Assembly (NCBI GenBank): GCA_027577415.1
Contig: JANBQS010000485.1
Coordinates: 1-17,002 of the forward strand
Direction of reading: 5' to 3'
Length of the DNA stretch: 17,002 nt
Source of the DNA: Coemansia sp. RSA 922
Lineage: Eukaryota > Kickxellomycota > Kickxellomycetes > Kickxellales > Kickxellaceae
In this document: positions 1 to 9,600 of the stretch, piece by piece
Position numbering within the stretch: the stretch's first letter is position 1
Layout of the letters: every line of letters starts with the position of its first letter
Made by a program: the position numbers and the translations under genes
The notes under the pieces: generated by a model
Database searches by the model: none
Seen by the model: the letters and a program-made list of their open reading frames with translations, nothing else
What the model was told of the DNA's origin: nothing

Positions 1-605
1 TTATATTACACATACTAGCAATATAGATAAACAACTGCCTCATTTAAAGATGCTGCATATTCTAAATGCTGCCAGCGCCAATTTGCCAACACACTCGGGC
101 AAATACCAATAATACCTATTTGAGATAGAGACTACACACATGCATGATTCAATTTTGACAACAAACCTTTTAAGCTGTCGCAAATGTATTCATATTCCGT
201 AAAGAAAGCTCCAACGCCCTTTTTTCAGGATCCCAGATTGTTGCACATGGATTCCCGAGTTGCTTCGCCTAATTAGGGCTACTAGTCAGCCACCTATTTT
301 TTTTTACCTCAATGCGCTTGGCCTGCGCTTGTAAACAATCTCAAAAAAAGTGCTCCATGCATGTACTCAGATGCACTAATTTATTAGCGCATTGTCAGTG
401 AGTACGAGAACCGGACATGTCCAAAAGGAGAAAGGCAGCTTCTACATCAGTCAGCCACTATTAAAGTCCTACGTTTAATCTTGATAGGCTTTAAGCTCAA
501 AATGATTACTTAATCGCCAAACATTATGTGCTACTTAAATATTCAGAAGAAAATGGATATTATGACAAAATAAAACACTGCTCAATCAGGATATGATAGA
601 AATAT
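1..605. other. Non-coding sequence downstream of the FAS gene
   Basis: This stretch follows the FAS stop codon on the minus strand and is visibly A/T-rich. I see no reading frame with protein character on either strand. I read the minus strand specifically for the missing phosphopantetheinyl transferase domain of FAS, looking for G-V-D-V-E and W-S-x-K-E-A type motifs, and found none. A plus-strand AATAAA (569-574) and a minus-strand AATAAA-like sequence near 377-384 could be poly(A) signals, the second one possibly for FAS. Nothing else is recognisable. Confidence 0.6.
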
Positions 606-3600
606 TTAGAATTTGTACTCGCCTGATGCCGAGTCGTACTTGGTGCGGGCTAGTGGGTCGAGATACACGCTCTTCTCTTGCTCAACGGTAAAAGGAGGAT
701 GGTTCTTGACTTGCACGAATGGATGGTTGCCGACCAAAGTGTCTTGCCAGTAGCGTTCGGATTTGGCGCTGCGATGCTGGAGCTTGACGTTGTACTTGTC
801 GAGCTGCTCTTGAGTAAGCGTGGCTAAAAGGTAGTCGGGATGCACAACCAGCAACTCGCCGCCGACTTGTCCGAATCCAAACGACTTGATCAAACCCGCC
901 TTGATACCCGATGTTTGAATCGACTTTGACAAGTAGAGCGCATAGTCAAACGACTCTAGCTCTTTGCCAATGTTGTCAGCGTTGCGATTACCTGGTATCA
1001 ATCCCGTACGCAGACTTTGAATAACGCCGTTGAGCATAAACGATGCTGCCGGGCCCTTTGGGTGGCCAGTCAGCCACTTCTGACACACAACTGGCACGAC
1101 GTGACCTGGAGTACGACCCAAGTGCTTGAGCTGAGCGTTGAGAACATCAGACTCGTTCTTGTCATTGGCTACCGTCGATGTGCCATGGAATGATGCCAGT
1201 CCAATGTCGTCAGCTGTCAAGCCCCAGACCGCCAAGCTGCCGCGTAGTGGAGAAAACTCAGGGTCATTTTTCCAAAACTCGTTGCCCCAGGTATCTTGTA
1301 GACTACGGCGCTGGCGCTGGTAGCTCTTTTCTACCTCTCCCGCGTAGCGCATTGTTGAAAGCTCGACCGAATCAGTTGGTCTTTCTACCATGTCTGCCAA
1401 GTCAGCCAACTCCTCTTGCTTCCACGCCTCTAGCGCAGACAATTGACGCTGCAACTGGCGGCGACGATAGTCAAAGTTCAGCAAGCGCGATGGTGGGCTG
1501 TTATCGCTTGCTTCGCGCGCAGACGTCAACACTCCCTTACCCGGCGCTGGTACTGACTGTCCTTGCTTGTCGGTGGCTGTACCCGACATGGCAATGATGC
1601 CATAGATCGGCGCTCCAAACTCGATCGCTGCCGACGCTGACATGAGAGTCACCATACCCGCACCCTGACCCTCCATGAACCCGTTGCGCGTTGATGTGCA
1701 CGGCCGGCACATCTCTGACGGAGTGCGGCCCTGAGCAAACTCCTCGACCGAATTGCTGGTCGCACCCATGTTGGCAAACTCGACACTAGACTCCTCAGCA
1801 ATGTCATCGACACTACCAGCAATCATTACTTTGGCCTTGCCGGACTGTATGGTCTCAATCGCTGTATCTATCGAAAGAACTGAGGTTGCGCAGGCACCGA
1901 CCGCAGGCTTGACTGGACCGGAGCTCGACATCAGCAGCATATTGACCCAAGCTTGTATAGTCGAGATAAACGTCTCCTGAAGCTCATCATTCTTAACCTC
2001 TTTGTCCAAGTGGCGGTTCTTGAAGATATCTTGAAGTGCACGACTACCGCCTAAACCCGAGCCAGTCGTGTTGCCGACTTGGGAGACATGGAAATACTGG
2101 TATAGTTCGTACGGGTCAGTGATGCCAGATCTGACGAGAGCCTCGACGGTAGCCACCAGCGCATGGCAAGTGACTCGATCCACTTGCTTGATAACGTCGT
2201 CGGGAATTCCATAGATGGCGGGACTCCAACCCGTTGGCATAAGCGCAGCGACTAGTCGGTTCCCTCTCAGCGCCATTGGCAAGCATATCAGCGCGCCCTT
2301 GAGGAACTTGACCGACCACAAATCTCCGCTGGCGGTTTTCCAGATGTCGACTTTGCTGCCATTCTGGGCCTTGAATGTCGCTGCCTCGTCGGCGGTGGCC
2401 TCGAATGGCTCCATATCGTGTACAATCTGGATCTCACGCAAGAGTTGGCGCCTGTTCGGATCGTAGCCGTGCACCATCTCGGGCTCAATCAAACGAATAC
2501 CAGTGTGCGCCAGAATATACTCCTCGTAGTGCGGTTTAACGTCGATATCGCGAATCGGCTCCTTGGTCTTGGCGTCGACCCAGCCGACGTACATGGCGCC
2601 AGTCGACTTGAGCGGGCCATTGAAGTGCTTGATCAGGCCCATGATCCACGCCAATTCGATACACCCTTCGAGCGAAAACTCGCCGTAGGCCTCCATCTCC
2701 CAGCGCGTCTCGGCATTGCCGTGGGGACCAACTTCGCCATAGCCAGTGACGACAACGACCTTGTCCAAGTTGACCATACCTTGCAAGTGCCGCAAGTATT
2801 GCAGTTGATCGTAGTGACGAAGGGTCGGAAAGTGGTGCTTGTGCTTGGCCAACGGAGTTGCTTCCTGGAAAGCGACTGTTGTGGGGGCGGGCTGATAGTG
2901 TAGGGCTGCAAAATCGAGAGCAGTTTCACGCACAATAACTTGTAGTATGCTACTCGTGCGCTGTATATCCACACGCGCTTTGCTGACAACATCGCCAAAG
3001 TCACTTATGCCACCCATTCCGCCGTTAAGGTCTGCCCAGATTGGCTGACGGCAAGCAAGACGGCGGATACGCGGATGGACAAGACCCAAGATGTTAAACG
3101 CCATCTCACGAGTCGAAAACGTGCGCACGCCTAGTCGCTCAATCTCTTGAGCAGCTGCGTTGTTATTAGACATCAGACTAGTGCCACGCGTCCACCCAAT
3201 AACTGCTCCGGCGATAGACAAATAGTTCTTCCACGACTCGGACTTCCATCGGTTGAACGCAGTCTCCAAACCAATTTTGCACTCACCGTAGAGCCCGTCA
3301 CCGCCAAAGTTGCCATGATTGGGCGATAGTGGGAGAACTACCAGGGACGATCTAGTGTTGTAGCCGAGCCGCTCCTTGGTGTCCTTGATGCTGCCCAGCA
3401 AGCGTATTACGTTGGTGAGCAGGACACGCTGAGCAAACTCCGAGTGTGAGCCCAAATTAGTCGCAAAGCTGCCAATGTCCGATACGGCGGCAAACGGGAA
3501 GACAAAGTCGAGGTCCCAGCCCAAGCCCTTGGTAGCGCCTGAATCGCCGTAGATGTAGTTGACTAACTGCATGATGTCGCCGGTCGAGCCCTGGTTGAAA

Positions 3601-6600
3601 GGAACAACAATCAGCTCTGAATCACGAGCGCCGTAAGTGCGGTACATGTCCTCAAAGAACAGCGTAGTCTTGCGGCTATAAGACGATGTCGTAGCAATGA
3701 CCTTGGCGCCGCCGCTGAGCAAGCCACTGGCGATATCGGCGCCAATGGAGCCTCGTCCACAGCCAGTGACTAGAGCAGTCTTATCAGCAAACGACAACCC
3801 AGTACCACATATCTTGCTCAAGCCCTCGTAGTACATCGTCGACAACTCTGAGCAGTAAGACCAAGCACTGCCAGCCGATTGCTTCTTGAGGTGGATAAAC
3901 GGTGGCATATCTGGTGCAGTTGGCTGGCGCATGTGCTCGATATAGTCCACAAATAAGGGCGCGTCGAGGCGCGGCACTTCAGAATATGTCGCAGTGCCGT
4001 CAAGTCCAAAGTTGAGATCAAAGTCAACTTGCGGACCAGTGGGAGTAGACAGCTCGCGATAGACTGGCGGCTCCTTTAGAGATTGAGTACAGGCATCATG
4101 CAGTTCCGACACGAGCTTAATTACCGGCTCCAGCGAATTATCGTGGGCGGCCTTCAAGATAGACAGCGACCCAGCGAGCATCTGAAGCAAGCCTGGGCTG
4201 GATCGATTCTTCAGCCGCTGAAGACTAGCGTCGTCGACAGCTGCTGATGCATTGGTGGATCCAGCACTACAGCCAGCAATAGCTCGTTGGATCAGCTCAT
4301 ACACCTCCTGCCGTGCCCAGTTCCAGCTCGAGTCAAAGCGGCGAGCCTTGCGTGCGCCGAATAACGGCTGCGTACCGTCAATGAGTTCGTCGCCAAATTC
4401 TGACAAAATACTGTCAAGCTTGGTCTGCAACTTGGCAGCCTTGGCTTGCTCGTCCTCGGCCAAACGTGCTCCCTTGCGCAAGTCCATTCCAGCGTAGCGT
4501 GCCAGGACCTGGATCTGCTGACGGATGTGTTCATGCTGCTTCTGCTGCATCTTCTCCATCTCGGCGCTGCTAATGACGGGTACACCAGACTGACCACTGG
4601 AGCCGCCAGCGCTGGAAGCAGCATAGGAGATACCAACCGTGTCAGCGTATGCCTGAGCAACCGAGTCAAGCCATGACCTGGCCTCAGCATCGCTAGACAA
4701 TCGGTTGGAGGGCTCCATCGTCAGTGCTACAAGCAACAGAGCATCTTGACGCTGCAGGCCCAGTCCATACGCCGACAGTAATGTGCTCCGTGCAGACGAC
4801 AGCGAGAATCCACCTGGCATCTTGTTGCCAAAGAGCCGTGCCAGTTGCGTCTGAGTATGCTTGCCCAAACTACCACCAAATGTACCTATTGCACTCGCCA
4901 GGTCTTGCAGCGACAGGTCCTCGGCTTTGTCAGGAACCTTACTGCCAAACTCTTTGTGCAAGTCGCCAACAACCTCGTTCTGCAGCGTCGACTTGCCACC
5001 GACGAGACGCTTGATCGACTTCGCGGTAGATACGTCAGCAAGAGAGCGCTTTAGCTTGTGAGCAACCACGGCATGCACAACATCTAAAGCCTGGAGAGGA
5101 ACGTCGACAAGTGGAGCTGCGGTGCCAGATGTCTGTACAACGGTCGCAATGGACTCGACTCCAACTGTCGTCGCAGGCAAAGTAGGCTGCTTAGACTCTG
5201 CTGGTAATACGCTGGAAGTCGGCTCGACAACCTCCAGGCGCTGCTGAGTGTAGTAGATTGCATCTCTGTCGCGCTCGACGTGCAACACATCCACATTGTT
5301 GTCAGCAAACTCTTCGCTCCTCAGCGTCTTGACAGTCATACCGCTGAGAACAGGGTTTGCACCAATCTCGACCAAACGACGCACGCCAAGCTTACCAAGC
5401 AAAACGTCCTGAGTGCCAATCCACTGAACGGGCGAGGCAAATTGGTAAGCCAGGAGCTCAACCAGCAATGTTGCTGCCAGCTTTGCAATGTCGTCAGAAT
5501 TGTCCATAGCGGCATCACTCCACGTATCTAATACAGTAGCAGCAACAGGAGACTCGGTGATGCTGTGAACCAGGCCAAAGTACTCTCGCGACACCTCGAA
5601 CGGCACTGCGGTCAAGTTGGGGATGTAGCGAAGATGCAGCGCAGAGTAGTTGATATTGTCATGTCGGATCATCTCTTGAAGATGTGAGCGGAACTCATCG
5701 ACACCGGAAAGTAGCTGGCTGGAGTGGAATGGCACATCGATTCCAGGCAGCGGGATAGTCGCACGACCACGCACTGGATGGCTGTCGACGGGCTTGGCCA
5801 AGACATCGCTAACAATTGAAGAGACGTATGCTTGCCAGTCGTCGTCAGTGGGCATTCCAAGGTTAGCAACGCCATCGAGAACCAGGCGCAACACCGCTAA
5901 CTGACGCAGCGTTCCAGCGACAACATACTGAGAGCCGCGTACGTTGTAGTTGACGACCTCCAATAATCCTAGGCTATGCTCACATATGACGGCAATCGCC
6001 AGAGCTAGAACATGGTCGTCAATGCCACGACCCACGCGTAACGGATCCACGGCGACCATGCCATACAGCGAACGACCCTGGTCATCGCGCTCGACTGCCG
6101 ATTGCATGAGCATGCCACGGAAAAAGACAAGGTCCAAAATACTCTCGGGCGTGCATATGCTACTCATTGAAGCCAGTGCGGCATATTCACCGAGCGAGTG
6201 TCCGGAAAATACGGCATCTCTTTGAACGAGCATGTTGGCACGCATATCAGCCACCGCCGCCATGGCAAACGTAACCAAGACAGCCTGCGTGAACTGCGTC
6301 GAGTTGAGCAGGCCAGTAGGCGACCGGTGCGTGTAGCTCGACGAACTCAGAGTAATCTCGGGGAACAGCGGTACGAATTCACCCTTAACTCCACTGTCGC
6401 TAATGCACCTTCTGGTGAGGGACATGTAGTTGCGCTGGATCTCCTCGCCAATCTCGCTGTCAAAGTGCACCGTCAGCTCCTTGGGGTTGGTTCGAACAAT
6501 CTTAAGCAATGAGACACCGTACTTGGCCACCATGTACCGGTCTGCGCGGTCCCAGACATCGCGAGCAGCAGCCGACTGCTTGTAGAGCTCCATGCCCATG

Positions 6601-9600
6601 CCGGCCTCTTGCGAGCCCTGGCCAGTAAAAACGTATGCCGTAGCTGGCTGGTCGATCTCGGCGGTACACTCGAGAACTGGACCGCCACCGACCTTTGACG
6701 TAACACCCTTGACCAACATGCGCCCGCCCCTCATGCCAACATGGAACAGCTCGGTATGTAGTTGGTCTTTGGGCAACACCATTCCGACGAAGCTGGTCTG
6801 GTACATGCGAATACGCTCGGGTTCGTCGTCAGCGGCATAGTACTCAACCAGAGCCCTAGTCGATGCACTGGTCCACAGCCCATGCGTAATTGGACCAGGC
6901 AGACCCGCGACATCGGCAATGTACTGGTTTGTGTGGATTGGATTGCCATCTGCTGATACTCTGGCATACTCGCAGTTCGAATCAGGCACCGTAACCAGGG
7001 GCTGTTGTGCGTGGTCCAAAGAAACCAACGGGTGGCCATTATGGCCAAACAACAGATCCTCTGGGGCGGTCTGATGTCGGCGCAGGTACTCAACGACAGG
7101 GTCTTTGGCCGATACTCCGTACTCGAAATAGACATTCGCGATATGCACCAATCGACCTGAAGGAGATTTAATAAAGGCGCGACCGGTAGTCAAAACGCTG
7201 GAATAGACGCTCTCGCTCTTAAAGCGATACTTGGAGTCTAGGCAGAACTCAATGTCAGACCCAGGCGACAAGCTGGTCGAAACATTCTCGCAGTAGACAA
7301 ACCACTCCTTGGCCTCAAGCGCAGCTACGTCCTCCGCAGTATCCAGCTGGATAATAAACCGCTGGTCCGACACGTTATCAAAAGCCTTGGCGATGTCGAT
7401 AAAGTCATCGCGATACAAGAACGCCGACTCCATAGTGGCAATATTTTGGCCGCAGCGGTATAGCTTGATAAATAGGCGGACCTTCCGCCCGATAGGAGTA
7501 TTGACTAGCCCGCCTACAGCCAACTCGCTGCTGACGCTCTCCCCCACTCTGAGCATCGGTGCGCCGTCCACAATCCGATATATGTTGCCCAGATGCAGGA
7601 TCTTAAACAAGTCATTGGTAACTGTCTTCGAATGCAACATCCGAGTAAGGTTGGGCGTTGTGGACACGATCAAAAAGTCCATAGGTGCAAGCAGCTTGCC
7701 ATTAGTCTCTCGGCAGTAGTGCTTGGATTGGTTGCCGACGTTTAGACAGAATGCGCGTACGTGCTCCCTGGTGATAACAAATCCGTCACTACGGAGCTTG
7801 CAGTCTGTACCCGATATCTCCGAACACTCAGTAGGCACGTCGGCGTTGTCGACCAACAAATCCATGTGTAACTTGAGCATGCGCGCAGCATGGCCCTCGA
7901 TGACAAAGTGGATGGGCGTCAGAGGCTGTTGTGGCTGATAGGCAAACATGCGACACAGAGAAGTTGTTCCCGATGGTACGCGATGGTAAACGTTCAACTC
8001 GATGCTGCTGTCAGAATGGCGTTCTATCCTTACCGCAAGAACACCGCTGCTATCCACAACTTCCAGTGACTGTGGTTGCCGTTTGTCTGCGAGTATAGTG
8101 ACTACTTGGCCAGGACGGGGTCGCAAAACACGCGGGGTAAAGTTGTCGACATAGATAGAGCCATTGACAATCACCGGCGCTTTCAGCAAGGCGCGCAGCC
8201 AGCCATTAGTTGGACCAGCAAGAGCATCGATCCACAAGCTGAGATCTGGGACCTGGTCCTGATCGCTAGGCAACAGATACGTGCGCTTTGAGTCAGTTGC
8301 TTGCACAGTGACACTCTCTGGCAGAGTCACAGCTCCTGGTTGGGCAGCAATACACTCGACGACTGGGACATTTGCAGCATCGCCACCGTAGTCGTGGTTA
8401 AGCAGCACGGCAATATGGCCATGATATACGCCGTCCAGAATGTCCTTCACCGGCTCGTTGACAGTAGTAGAGTAGCGGGTTGCAACTGGGCCCTGTTGGA
8501 TTACAACACGCTGTGGGTCTTGCTCGACTACTGCGTCCAAGTCTTCTGACTGCCAGAGGCTGTCTTTATAAAACATGCCGGCGAAGTCTGCGTCAAGGAT
8601 AACAATAAAAGGAACTGGCTTCTGGCCACGACGCTTGCAGATACCGACAAAGAACTGGATATCCTCAGAGCGCAACAACTGGGACTCAGCGGCGGAGTAT
8701 CTATCCGTAAAGGACTGTGCTAGCTCGGACGGCGGTACATCCTGAAGATCAGGCACAATCGACATCTCGGGCAAGTCTGTACCAAGACGACGCTCGGTGC
8801 GGGCAACAAAGTCAAGCACAACTCGGCGATAGGACTCGTGGATCCAGCGCTGTTGGTGCCTAACGTACATAAGCTCGACCAGGCGGCCAATGACTTCGGT
8901 ATAGGTCATCTCTTCCAGATCTGCTACACGACCGTCAGCCTTGCGACCAAACCACGGCCTAAAGTAGTCGCTGTTGAGACGAGCGATGATCTCATCCTTG
9001 CGGGCCAACAGCAGCGCAGCGTGTTTCTCGCGAGGCTGACTGAATACAGTGGATCTCAAGTCATTCACAAACATCATGGCTCTTGTGGCAAGTACGTGGT
9101 TGAGCTCGCCATACTCGCTAGTGAGGGTTATGACACCACCGCTGGGTCCATCATATGTCTTGTGCCACTCGACGTCGCTCAAGCCAGATGCAGCGACTAT
9201 TAGCTCCTTTGCCGCCAGCGACGTACCGGCCTCCTTGGCGACCATCACTCGCGACCCAAGCAAAATACCGTCGAATGGCATCGGAGCGCGGCCAAATGCA
9301 ACGCTCCAGTCACCAGTGAGGTACGGCAGCGAACCCTCCGCATCGCCAAACCCAGACCCAGCAATCAATACGATGTTGCGGCAAGCGCGAATGGCGGCAT
9401 AGGTCTCGAGAATCGGCTGGTGAAAGTCCTCAAACGAGTGGTGGCCACCAGATCTGCCGCCCGTCCATTGCAGCACAATGGGGAAGTTGACGTGTGCCCT
9501 GGCAATATTGACAACATCTCTAATAGCTCCAGCAGTGCTGGGCTTGAAGGCAACATGACGAATGCCAACCGAGCGTAGCGAATCGATGATAGACTTTGCG

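Noticed and set aside
1..605. A spliced exon carrying the missing FAS phosphopantetheinyl transferase domain
   Set aside because: No G-V-D-V-E or W-S-x-K-E-A motif; the nearest resemblance, a D-V-E-A on the minus strand near 432-450, sits in a short frame with a stop immediately upstream and lacks the rest of the domain.
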